Position numbers and translations under genes: made by a program | Notes under the pieces: model-generated | Told to the model about the DNA's origin: nothing | Seen by the model: only the letters and a program-made list of their open reading frames with translations | The model's database searches: none | Shown here: positions 7,359 to 13,766 of the stretch, in pieces | Layout: every line of letters begins with the position of its first letter | How positions within the stretch are numbered: the first letter of the stretch is position 1 | Source of the DNA: an uncultured Chromatiaceae bacterium | Lineage (GTDB): Bacteria; Pseudomonadota; Gammaproteobacteria; Enterobacterales; Alteromonadaceae | Assembly: GCA_946482615.1 (NCBI GenBank) | Contig: CAMLSF010000078.1 | Coordinates: 1-17,428, forward strand | Reading direction: 5' to 3' | DNA length: 17,428 bases

Positions 7359-8384
7359 CTATTTGATCGCACTCTGTTTAAAAATTTCAGTCACGGCGGT
7401 TTCGCCTTCCACTTTTTTTGCCCTGTACATGCCTTCGGTATTAAAGCTCCAGCTGACCTTACCTTTGCGGTCGATCAGGATCACACCACCAGTACCGCCC
7501 ACTTTCGCCAGTTCCTGCTGTATCACCTGATCAGCCGCTTTGTCAGCACTGATGCCCTGGTATTTCACCCTGGCGCAAATATCGGATGCAACCCGATAAC
7601 GGATAAAAAATTCACCATGGCCAGTAGCGGACACTGCGCAGCTGGCATTGTCCGCAAAGTTACCGGCACCGATAATAGGTGCATCCCCGATACGGCCATA
7701 CCTTTTGGCTGTCATGCCGCCCGTCGAAGTTGCAGCTGTTAATAAACCACTGCGATCCATAGCCACAGCGCCCACAGTGCCCATATTCCATTCTGGCTGC
7801 CATGGTGCTTCCAGACGATAGTTTTGCGCCTGATGTGGCAACTTTTGCATACTTTGTTTGGCTTTTTTTAAGGCCTCATAACGAAATTCGGTATCAAAAT
7901 AAGAGTTTTCTACCAGCTCCAGCCCCTGCTCTTTGGCAAATTGCTCAGCACCAGCACCTGAGAGCATCACATGTTCGGATTTTTCCATCACAGCGCGGGC
8001 CAGCAATACAGGGTTCCTGACGTGCCTTAAACCGGAAGCAGCACCGGCCATCAGGTTATCGCCCCTCATAATGGACGCATCCAGCTCATGGCCTTCGTCA
8101 TAGGTATAAACAGCACCTTTGCCTGCGTTAAAAAGCGGCGAGTCTTCCATAATCAGCACAGCGGCTGTGACTGCATCCACACTGCTACCACCTTTTTCCA
8201 GCACCGCATAGCCTGTTTCCACCGCATGTTTTAAAGTGGCGTGATAGGCCTGTTCCTGCGCTGCTGTCATCTGGCTTTTATTGATGGTACCGGCACCACC
8301 GTGGATGACGATAGCTATAGGGTGTTGGGCAAAAGCCAGAGCAGAAAAACAGCTTAAAGCTAAAAAGGAGATGGTGCGGCGCAT
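7359..8384 (-). CDS. Exported isoaspartyl peptidase/L-asparaginase (plant-type, Ntn hydrolase)
   Basis: 341 residues when started at ATG 8384, which has CAGGG 8 bases upstream. That start gives a clean signal peptide (MRRTISFLAL... ending AFA, cleavage before Q20), so the enzyme is periplasmic or secreted; a longer frame opening at TTG 8441 would bury the signal. Family signatures: IHGGAG (27-32), GGSSVDAV (65-72), NAGKGAVYT (86-94) and ELDASIM (100-106), then the autocatalytic cleavage site before T203 in NMGTVGAVAMD. T221-G222-G223 and R231 (GRIGD) complete the active site. The precursor should cut itself into alpha and beta subunits, with T203 as nucleophile. It hydrolyses isoaspartyl dipeptides and asparagine. 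It lies in a same-strand run endonuclease - peptidase - CBS protein, 98 bases after the nuclease stop. Confidence 0.93.
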   Translation of the reverse strand: MRRTISFLALSCFSALAFAQHPIAIVIHGGAGTINKSQMTAAQEQAYHATLKHAVETGYAVLEKGGSSVDAVTAAVLIMEDSPLFNAGKGAVYTYDEGHELDASIMRGDNLMAGAASGLRHVRNPVLLARAVMEKSEHVMLSGAGAEQFAKEQGLELVENSYFDTEFRYEALKKAKQSMQKLPHQAQNYRLEAPWQPEWNMGTVGAVAMDRSGLLTAATSTGGMTAKRYGRIGDAPIIGAGNFADNASCAVSATGHGEFFIRYRVASDICARVKYQGISADKAADQVIQQELAKVGGTGGVILIDRKGKVSWSFNTEGMYRAKKVEGETAVTEIFKQSAIK

Positions 8385-8419
8385 AACAATTACCCTGATC
8401 ATTTTAATAGTTACATCAG

Positions 8420-8455
8420 GTTGTACCGCGAACTGTGTCAAAGACGCAAGTTGCG
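8420..8455 (-). promoter_or_regulatory. Possible promoter/operator region of the isoaspartyl peptidase gene
   Basis: The 98-base gap upstream of the peptidase contains the perfect odd palindrome CGCAAGTTGCG (8445-8455) and a consensus TTGACA (minus strand, 8436-8441). No good -10 box lies 17 bases from TTGACA; a weaker alternative is TTGCGT (8444-8449) with TACAAC (8420-8425), 18 bases apart. The palindrome could instead be part of a weak stem-loop (8444-8461) after the nuclease gene. Confidence 0.3.
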
Positions 8456-8482
8456 CTGCGTTAATAGGTTAAGAATCAGGGT

Positions 8483-9418
8483 TTAATCCTCAGCACCTAT
8501 CGAAGCTTCAGCACTGCAATTTCCTGCCCGTTTAAAACCAGCATCCAGTGCCTGTTGTTCCGACTCAAACCACTGCCGGTTGCGCTCTGATACCTGGCTG
8601 AAACCACTGCAATGACTGAAATGATAGAGTTTACTGCGCTTATTGCCCAGCACTTCCCCTTTGGATACTGCCGCTGCTACCGCTGTTGTTTTTGCTGTAG
8701 TTAAACCAAAACCAGATAGCTTGTAATTAAGCTGCCAGACCTTTTTGCCTGTAACAAAGTCGTTGGCATGGCCCATTTGCTGCGCAATACGTTGCTGTAA
8801 TTTACGTTCTGTCTCATCGACGGGGTCTTGCTGATGCCAGGCCATAAACAGCTGCTGCTGAGCTTTAGCCAGAGGGATCTGGTATTTATCCGCCATATAA
8901 AAATGAATACGGGCTATATCACCCCGAATTTCAGCACGCGGCTCCACCAGACGGCTTTTAAAATCGACTTTGACTTCGCAGGAGCCGTACTGTGGCGCCT
9001 GAGCCGGTAACATGGCAAAACGATAATGGGCTCTGTCGCCATTCACTTCACCTATAGCGGGTTTGAGATTAAATAAGTCAGCTTCCATTTGCTTAAACAG
9101 CGCATCCGTTTTACCGCATTGCTCGCGGCCACCTTGTTTCCAGCAGGCCAAAGGTGAGCCGAATTGCTGAGCGGGCATCACATGTTCCCATTCAATTCTG
9201 TTGGCGCGTGGACCGTTTTTGCGAATTTGATAACCACAGGCTTTTAAATCAGGGATGCCTTTGCCCCCTTGCCAGCGAATAGCACAACCACAATAAAATT
9301 CCTGTTTTTCAGGAGCATAAATCCGGCTCGCACTAGTTTTAGCAGAGTCAAAATTGGCAGGTGCCGCAGCCAGAACTGCACAATAAATAAACAAAAAAGA
9401 AAATATGAACTTAAACAA
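8483..9418 (-). CDS. endA: Secreted endonuclease I (EndA/Vvn family) with a C-terminal metal-binding-like domain
   Basis: 311 residues beginning with a signal peptide (about 1-19, ending LAAA). The catalytic region RIEWEHVMPAQQFG contains E78 and H79, and NLKPAIGEVNGDRAHYRF carries N117 and N126. These line up almost residue for residue with Vvn (E79, H80, N127). Cysteines at 43, 45, 61, 92, 101 and 147 fit the disulfides of this periplasmic family. It cleaves DNA (and RNA) nonspecifically outside the cytoplasm, kept inactive inside by lack of disulfides. After the nuclease comes a linker (about 235-257) and an Ada-type metal-binding-like segment, GNKRSKLYHFSHC (258-270) to AGNC (298-301), which lengthens the protein beyond the usual 230 or so residues. 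The only sensible start before the signal peptide is TTG 9418, with AAAGG 10 bases upstream; no in-frame ATG exists upstream before a stop. Confidence 0.92.
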   Translation of the reverse strand: MFKFIFSFLFIYCAVLAAAPANFDSAKTSASRIYAPEKQEFYCGCAIRWQGGKGIPDLKACGYQIRKNGPRANRIEWEHVMPAQQFGSPLACWKQGGREQCGKTDALFKQMEADLFNLKPAIGEVNGDRAHYRFAMLPAQAPQYGSCEVKVDFKSRLVEPRAEIRGDIARIHFYMADKYQIPLAKAQQQLFMAWHQQDPVDETERKLQQRIAQQMGHANDFVTGKKVWQLNYKLSGFGLTTAKTTAVAAAVSKGEVLGNKRSKLYHFSHCSGFSQVSERNRQWFESEQQALDAGFKRAGNCSAEASIGAED

Positions 9419-9454
9419 CAGGCTACAACCTTTAACCAGCCACAGTAGGTTTTT

Positions 9455-9482
9455 ATTATGCCATAAGGATGAAGACTATAAA
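9455..9482 (-). promoter_or_regulatory. Candidate promoter of endA
   Basis: On the minus strand TTTATA (9477-9482) and CATAAT (9455-9460) are 16 bases apart, giving a leader near 30 bases before TTG 9418. The -35 box overlaps one copy of the direct repeat at 9476-9495. Confidence 0.4.
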
Positions 9483-9495
9483 TCAGCAATTTAAC
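9476..9495 (+). repeat. Direct repeat, copy 1
   Basis: CTATAAATCAGCAATTTAAC matches the 9705-9724 copy at 18 of 20 bases. This copy overlaps the proposed endA -35 box. Confidence 0.55.
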
Positions 9496-9669
9496 TTCGG
9501 TAAAAACAGCTGTTATGTACAGATTTTCGACACGTCATTAGCCATAAAACGCAAAAAATCCGAAGCCTTAAAGACTAACATTTTGAGTTATGAGGAGTTT
9601 CTTCATCATTTTAACTGAAGTGCTTATTAATCTAATTTAACAATAAAAAAACATCCTTTACAAAACCGG

Positions 9670-9697
9670 TTTGGCTAATTAGTATGCGGAGGATAAT
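9670..9697 (+). promoter_or_regulatory. Candidate promoter of the receiver-TPR gene
   Basis: GATAAT (9692-9697) is a good -10 box; the upstream TTTGGC (9670-9675) is a poor -35 box at 16 bases. A start near 9704 would place the second repeat copy at the very 5' end of the transcript. Confidence 0.35.
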
Positions 9698-9704
9698 TTC
9701 GTCG

Positions 9705-9724
9705 CTATAAATCAGCAGTTAAAC
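9705..9724 (+). repeat. Direct repeat, copy 2
   Basis: CTATAAATCAGCAGTTAAAC, 18 of 20 bases identical to the copy at 9476-9495, lies between the -10 box and the ATG of the receiver-TPR gene. Confidence 0.55.
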
Positions 9725-9746
9725 GCAGAATAAGAGTTAATCCGCT

Positions 9747-11378
9747 ATGGACCAGTCATTTTTTCGTTGTAAAAAAGTCTTGGTCATTGATGACTGTGCG
9801 CCCGTCCGGGCCACCGTAAAAGGAATGTTACAGCAAATGGGGTTTGAGGCTATTCATCTGGCCAAAGACGCGGGCGAAGCTATGCAAAAATGCATTGATA
9901 TGCCCTTTGATTTCATCTTATGCGACTTTAACCTCGGCGACTGCAAAGACGGTTATCAGTTATTTGAAGCTTTAAAAAAACAACAGCTGCTGGCCCCACT
10001 CTGCTGTTTTATCGTCATTAGTGCTGAAGCCCAAAGTCAGATAGTACACGGTGTGATTGAGCTGCAACCCGATGATTACCTGCTGAAACCTTTTACTGCT
10101 CCTGCATTGGAAGAACGTATCTGCAAAGCCATCCGGCATCGTATTGAGCTTCGAAAAGTATTCTTCCGTTTATTTGAACAAGACTATGCAGAAGCCTGCC
10201 GGGAATGTGATCTGGTGATCCGCACTAAACCTGATTACGCCCTGCAAGCCATGCGCCTCAAAGGCGAACTCTTGCTCAAATTAGGTCAATACGACAAAGC
10301 CGAAGTCTTTTATCAAAAGGTGTTACAACAAAAAGCCTATAACTGGGCACGCCTGGGCCATGCGTTAAGTTGTTTTTATCTGGAGCGCTGGGAAGATACC
10401 GAACTGGAACTGGCCGATCTGACTCAGTTTGGCGATACCAAAGTGGAAGCGCTGGACTGGTTATCGCGTTTGTATGTACGTCACGGCCGTTATCAACTGG
10501 CCTTCGAGACCTTAAATAAAGCTGTCACTTTATCGCCTAAAAACATCAGCAGACAAAAAACCTTAAGTAATTTATGCGCCATGTTAGGCCACACCGATAT
10601 AGCGGCCCGTATTGCCGGAAAAATAGTTCAGGCCGCCCGTCATTCAATAGACGATACAGCCGACAATTATCTGAACCATGCCCGTGCTTTGATTGATCAA
10701 GCCAAAGGCGCTAATTTGCTGGAAAAAGCTGTGATCCTGCAAAACGCCGGCAAACTGCTGGATGCGCTGCATAAACGTTTTAATGTCGATGCGCTGAAAC
10801 GGGAGACCGTGATTTTACGCAGCCGTATCAGCAGTTGCCGTGGCGCTATCAAAGAAGGCCGTGAACTGATGCAACAAGTTCAGGACTTACCTCTGGATGA
10901 TCTGAGTATCGACAGCTGTATGGATGCAGCCAAAGCCTATTTTGAACTGGGTGATTTATATTCCAGTCAGCTTTGTATCGACCGTTTAAAAACTATGTTG
11001 TATGACGACGATTTCCTGACCGAAACCCAGCGCCTGATGTTGCAACTGGAGCAAGATAAACATCAAAGCTTAAAACAACAGATCAAGCAAATTAACACCG
11101 AAGCCTCAGATGCTTATCGTATGGGGCAATATGGCCGTGCCGTGATGCTGTTTTGTGAAACTTTTGACTATATGCCCACCAATCCGGTGATAGCACTGAA
11201 TTTATTGCAAGCCATGAGTAAAAGCGCAGGTGTAACAGGCGAAACCATTCATTACGCCCGTAACGCTGCACGGGTACTGCGGCAAAATCAGCTGGAAAAA
11301 AGCGAACAGGAGCGCTTTGAAAAATACGTGATCACCTTAAGAAAAACCCAACCGGAATTAGCTCAGATCCAGCTGTAA
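9747..11378 (+). CDS. Response regulator with receiver domain and TPR repeats
   Basis: 543 residues. The N-terminal receiver domain (about 8-130) has the acidic pair D15-D16, phospho-acceptor D60 (LCDFNLGD), S92 and K114 (YLLKPF), so it is likely phosphorylatable. From about 140 to the end the protein is all helical with TPR-like units, for example CDLVIRTKPDYALQAM, GELLLKLGQYDKAEVFYQKV, LSRLYVRHGRYQLAFETL and DAYRMGQYGRAVMLF. There is no DNA-binding, cyclase or phosphodiesterase domain, so output is presumably by protein contact; V. cholerae VieB, which inhibits a sensor kinase, has the same layout. No sensor kinase is adjacent, so it is an orphan here. The ATG lacks a strong ribosome site (AAGAGTTAATCCGCT precedes it). 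A bidirectional hairpin follows the stop. Confidence 0.9.
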   Translation: MDQSFFRCKKVLVIDDCAPVRATVKGMLQQMGFEAIHLAKDAGEAMQKCIDMPFDFILCDFNLGDCKDGYQLFEALKKQQLLAPLCCFIVISAEAQSQIVHGVIELQPDDYLLKPFTAPALEERICKAIRHRIELRKVFFRLFEQDYAEACRECDLVIRTKPDYALQAMRLKGELLLKLGQYDKAEVFYQKVLQQKAYNWARLGHALSCFYLERWEDTELELADLTQFGDTKVEALDWLSRLYVRHGRYQLAFETLNKAVTLSPKNISRQKTLSNLCAMLGHTDIAARIAGKIVQAARHSIDDTADNYLNHARALIDQAKGANLLEKAVILQNAGKLLDALHKRFNVDALKRETVILRSRISSCRGAIKEGRELMQQVQDLPLDDLSIDSCMDAAKAYFELGDLYSSQLCIDRLKTMLYDDDFLTETQRLMLQLEQDKHQSLKQQIKQINTEASDAYRMGQYGRAVMLFCETFDYMPTNPVIALNLLQAMSKSAGVTGETIHYARNAARVLRQNQLEKSEQERFEKYVITLRKTQPELAQIQL

Positions 11379-11410
11379 AGGTTCAGAGCTATCCGCTCTG
11401 AACACCTTTT
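11379..11410. terminator. Bidirectional terminator between convergent genes
   Basis: GTTCAGAGC (11381-11389) and GCTCTGAAC (11395-11403) form a perfect 9-bp stem with a 5-base loop, bordered by AAAGG and CCTTTT. It fills the 30 bases between the receiver-TPR stop and the convergent DUF1543 stop. Confidence 0.7.
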
Positions 11411-11903
11411 AAGCCAACACAATATAATCCGACTGATGCACTGTTTCTTTGTGCAGTCCCTGAATCAGACGCACATAACGCCCACCTATTTGATCAATGG
11501 CAATGCAGTCATCCACATCCACTACTGCATCGGTATGAGGTTTATCCCAGCTTTTTGGCAGGTAGGTTTTGCCTTTTTGTTTGGCTTGTGTTTTGTCTGG
11601 GGCTGTCACCAAAAGATAATGATGATCTTCACCAAAAGCGCCTGGGGTATAACCACCTAAGTTGATAAAAAATAACCTCAGTTCATCGGCCGCTGGTGCC
11701 TGCTCAGAAAACCGCACCTGATAACCCTCGACACCATCGACCTCCATCCAGGAGTCGATATGCATACCAGCCAAAGCGCCAAACCATTGCTGACGTAATT
11801 CTGGATAACAGTCTTCAAGACTGTTGCCTGTAACAAACACCACATCATGCACTTCAATTTTTGCTTTTGGGTGTTTACCACCCAACATCACCACAAATAG
11901 CAT
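11409..11903 (-). CDS. DUF1543 domain protein, internally duplicated
   Basis: 164 residues, cytoplasmic (no signal peptide or membrane segment). It fits DUF1543, a family of unknown function that I recall occurs as one or two domain copies. Two copies are visible: LFVVMLGGKHPKAKIEVHDVVFVTG, a helix, then HIDSWMEVDG (about 2-65); and LFFINLGGYTPGAFGEDHHYLLVTA, a helix, then HTDAVVDVDD (about 77-145). Each repeats LGG, a proline, an acidic/histidine pair, V(V/L), and a terminal H-D with VD. ATG 11903 has AGGAG 6 bases upstream. It starts 12 bases after the deaminase stop, with its ribosome site in that gap, so the two form an operon. No activity can be assigned. Confidence 0.85.
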   Translation of the reverse strand: MLFVVMLGGKHPKAKIEVHDVVFVTGNSLEDCYPELRQQWFGALAGMHIDSWMEVDGVEGYQVRFSEQAPAADELRLFFINLGGYTPGAFGEDHHYLLVTAPDKTQAKQKGKTYLPKSWDKPHTDAVVDVDDCIAIDQIGGRYVRLIQGLHKETVHQSDYIVLA

Positions 11904-11915
11904 GAAAAACTCCTG

Positions 11916-12512
11916 TTAATCTCTGCCGTTATAAATCCGGCCACCTGAGTTTTTGTAGTAATCCAGCACAGCTTTGGCATCAGAGCGTTTAAACTGGCGC
12001 ACTACTTCCATACCGGCTTTTTCTAAATACTGATAGGACTGCTCAAATACCGGGCCTTCGTCAAAACCTATAGCACGCGCATCTTCTGCGGCACCGGCAC
12101 AAACCATACGATTCACGCCGCTCCATAGCACAGCGCCCATACACATGGCGCAAGGCTCACAAGAGGTAAAAAGTTCACGACCACCCTCTGTCGCCAGAGT
12201 AAAAGTCCCCAGCGCTTTTTCCGCCATCATAATGGCCACAGTTTCACCATGTAAGGTGGAGTTGCTCAAAGGCACTACCCGGTTAACTCCAACCCCTAAC
12301 AACTGGCCTGAAGCGCGGTCAAAAATAGCAGTGCCAAAAGGGCCGCCAGTGCCACGTTCGACATTTTGTTTTGACAGTTCAATAGCTAAGGCCATTTTCT
12401 CATCATCTGAACTGTATGTTTTTTGCCAGTCGACAAAAGTAGCAACCCAGTCAGGTAACTCCACAGTGACAGCACTGCCCGGCTGGTGCATAAAACCAAT
12501 ACGCTCTTTCAT
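11916..12512 (-). CDS. Nucleoside deaminase (zinc-dependent cytidine/guanine deaminase-like family)
   Basis: 198 residues from ATG 12512, chosen because AGGA lies 6 bases upstream; the frame stays open 8 codons further to a TTG with no such support. The zinc and catalytic motifs are HGE (H88, proton-shuttling E90) and PCAMC (C121, C124), within GGPFGTAIF, NSTLHGETVAI and LFTSCEPCAMCMGAVLWSGVNRMV. The domain order and the GFDEGPVFE segment resemble guanine deaminase GuaD and related nucleoside deaminases more than the tRNA deaminase TadA. The substrate cannot be fixed from sequence; a purine base or nucleoside is most likely. The N-terminal 35 residues are an extension on the usual family core. 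It is the first gene of a two-gene unit with DUF1543. Confidence 0.9.
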   Translation of the reverse strand: MKERIGFMHQPGSAVTVELPDWVATFVDWQKTYSSDDEKMALAIELSKQNVERGTGGPFGTAIFDRASGQLLGVGVNRVVPLSNSTLHGETVAIMMAEKALGTFTLATEGGRELFTSCEPCAMCMGAVLWSGVNRMVCAGAAEDARAIGFDEGPVFEQSYQYLEKAGMEVVRQFKRSDAKAVLDYYKNSGGRIYNGRD

Positions 12513-12558
12513 AAGTTGTCCTGTTGCTTGCAGCAAAAAATGGGGCCGACTTTTTACC

Positions 12559-12567
12559 TTTATATCA
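12559..12567 (-). promoter_or_regulatory. Extended -10 promoter of the deaminase-DUF1543 operon
   Basis: TGATATAAA on the minus strand is an extended -10 element about 45 bases before the deaminase ATG. The -35 position is only a T run, as is acceptable for extended -10 promoters. Confidence 0.45.
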
Positions 12568-12691
12568 GTTGGGCTACAAGTAAAAAATCACTGAATGCTA
12601 AATCTTTGTGATAAAGCCTGACGTCCACTTCAAGTCTGCAGAAACAGGCAATGAGGCTCAAGTTTTGTTCTACCACCACAAAGAGCAGCCC

Positions 12692-12727
12692 TGCCAAGCT
12701 AATGCCATAGCGAATTATCGCTTGGCA
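12692..12727. promoter_or_regulatory. Inverted repeat upstream of the SDR gene (candidate operator)
   Basis: TGCCAAGC (12692-12699) and GCTTGGCA (12720-12727) form a perfect 8-bp inverted repeat with a 20-base spacer, ending 23 bases before the SDR ATG. The position would suit a repressor or LysR/AraC-type site; no regulator gene is adjacent. Confidence 0.45.
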
Positions 12728-12750
12728 ACACACTCAACAGGAGCAAGGTT

Positions 12751-13620
12751 ATGTCTGATCTGAATTTAAATTCAAAAACTGAAACAGAGCAAAAAGTTTG
12801 GTTTATCACAGGTGCAAACCGGGGTATAGGTGCTGAAATTGCAAAAGCCGCACTCTCTGCAGGAGATTCTGTGGTAGTCACAGGCCGCAATCTGCAGCAG
12901 TTGACAGAAAAATTTAGTTATTCAGACAAAGCTTTGGCTTTAGCTCTGGATGTCACGGATATCTCTCAGGCGCTGGCGGCCGTTGAGGCGACGCTCAAAC
13001 ATTTTGGCCGTATTGACGTACTGGTCAACAACGCGGGTTATGGTCAGTTAGGTGTGTTTGAAGAAATACCACAACAGGACGTAGAACGGCAGTTTGCCAC
13101 CAACGTTTTTGGTCTGATGCATGTGACCCGGGCCGTATTGCCTGTCATGCGGGCACAGCGTAGCGGCCGGATCTTTAACCTGTCTTCTATTGGTGGTGCT
13201 TTAGGTTTTGATGCGGCTTCGGTCTACTGTGCCACTAAGTTTGCAATAGAAGGTTTTACTGAATCTCTGGCGCTTGAAGTCAAAGGTTTTGGTATAGAGG
13301 TGAATATTGTTGAGCCTGGTTTCTTTCGCACTGACTTTCTCGATAGCAGCTCAGTGCAGTATGGCACTGCAAAAGTAGCGGATTATCAGGAGTACTCTAC
13401 GGCACTGGAACAGGCTTACAGCAAGGTCAGTCATCAACAGGCTGGTGATCCGGCTAAATTAGGGCAAGTGCTGGTGAAACTGGCAAAGTCTGATGTCCTG
13501 CCGCTGCGATATGCCGCAGGGTCTGACGCTATCGACTATTTAACTACTGCCTATCAACGCCGCTTGCAGGAATTGAACGACTATCAGGCCTTATCTATGT
13601 CGACAGATATTGAGGCTTAA
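12751..13620 (+). CDS. Short-chain dehydrogenase/reductase (classical SDR)
   Basis: 289 residues. The Rossmann nucleotide site is T20-G-A-N-R-G-I-G27, with R46 after the second strand (VVTGRN) suggesting NADP preference. NNAG is at 93-96, the catalytic serine is in LSSIGG (145-146), and Y159-xxx-K163 (YCATK) completes the active site, followed by VEPGFFRTDF. It is a cytoplasmic oxidoreductase; the substrate is not predictable. ATG 12751 is preceded by AGGAGCAAGG. Its lack of company and the inverted repeat upstream suggest an independently regulated single gene, ended by a strong terminator just after the stop. Confidence 0.93.
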   Translation: MSDLNLNSKTETEQKVWFITGANRGIGAEIAKAALSAGDSVVVTGRNLQQLTEKFSYSDKALALALDVTDISQALAAVEATLKHFGRIDVLVNNAGYGQLGVFEEIPQQDVERQFATNVFGLMHVTRAVLPVMRAQRSGRIFNLSSIGGALGFDAASVYCATKFAIEGFTESLALEVKGFGIEVNIVEPGFFRTDFLDSSSVQYGTAKVADYQEYSTALEQAYSKVSHQQAGDPAKLGQVLVKLAKSDVLPLRYAAGSDAIDYLTTAYQRRLQELNDYQALSMSTDIEA

Positions 13621-13626
13621 CATCAG

Positions 13627-13660
13627 CAGGACCATGCATTCTTGCATGGTCCTGTATTAA
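13627..13660 (+). terminator. Intrinsic terminator of the SDR gene
   Basis: CAGGACCATGCA (13627-13638) pairs perfectly with TGCATGGTCCTG (13643-13654) around a TTCT loop, followed by TATTAAATTTT. Confidence 0.75.
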
Positions 13661-13674
13661 ATTTTGCCCTGGCC

Positions 13675-13690
13675 GGCTTTTTAAAAAGCC
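13675..13690. repeat. 16-base perfect palindrome
   Basis: GGCTTTTTAAAAAGCC follows the SDR terminator and precedes the sbcB promoter. It could be a second, weak terminator or a protein-binding site; no function is shown. Confidence 0.5.
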
Positions 13691-13701
13691 AGATCCCACA
13701 A

Positions 13702-13730
13702 TCGACGCCTATTCCAGCCAGTGCTACACT
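13702..13730 (+). promoter_or_regulatory. Promoter of sbcB
   Basis: TCGACG (13702-13707), a 17-base spacer and TACACT (13725-13730) preceded by TGC (extended -10) lie about 37 bases before the sbcB start. Confidence 0.5.
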
Positions 13731-13766
13731 GCCGTTCTTTGTTCTGGCTTAGATGGACATACTGTT

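Larger units (their letters stand above)
9419..9746. other. Divergent intergenic region between endA and the receiver-TPR gene
   Basis: This 328-base AT-rich stretch holds no credible gene; the longest open frames are 8-16 codons. It contains candidate promoters for both flanking genes and a 20-base imperfect direct repeat near each end, listed separately. I see no RNA gene or transposon remnant in it. Confidence 0.7.

Noticed and set aside
7317..7742. 141-codon open frame on the plus strand
   Set aside because: Antisense to the isoaspartyl peptidase and spanning its 3' end; no recognisable motifs.
9590..9640. 16-codon frame (ATG 9590 region) in the endA/receiver-TPR gap as a small peptide
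   Set aside because: No ribosome site, AT-rich, and no sign of selection on codons.
12145..12594. 149-codon open frame on the plus strand
   Set aside because: Antisense to the deaminase gene, which has full catalytic motifs; no family features in the antisense product.
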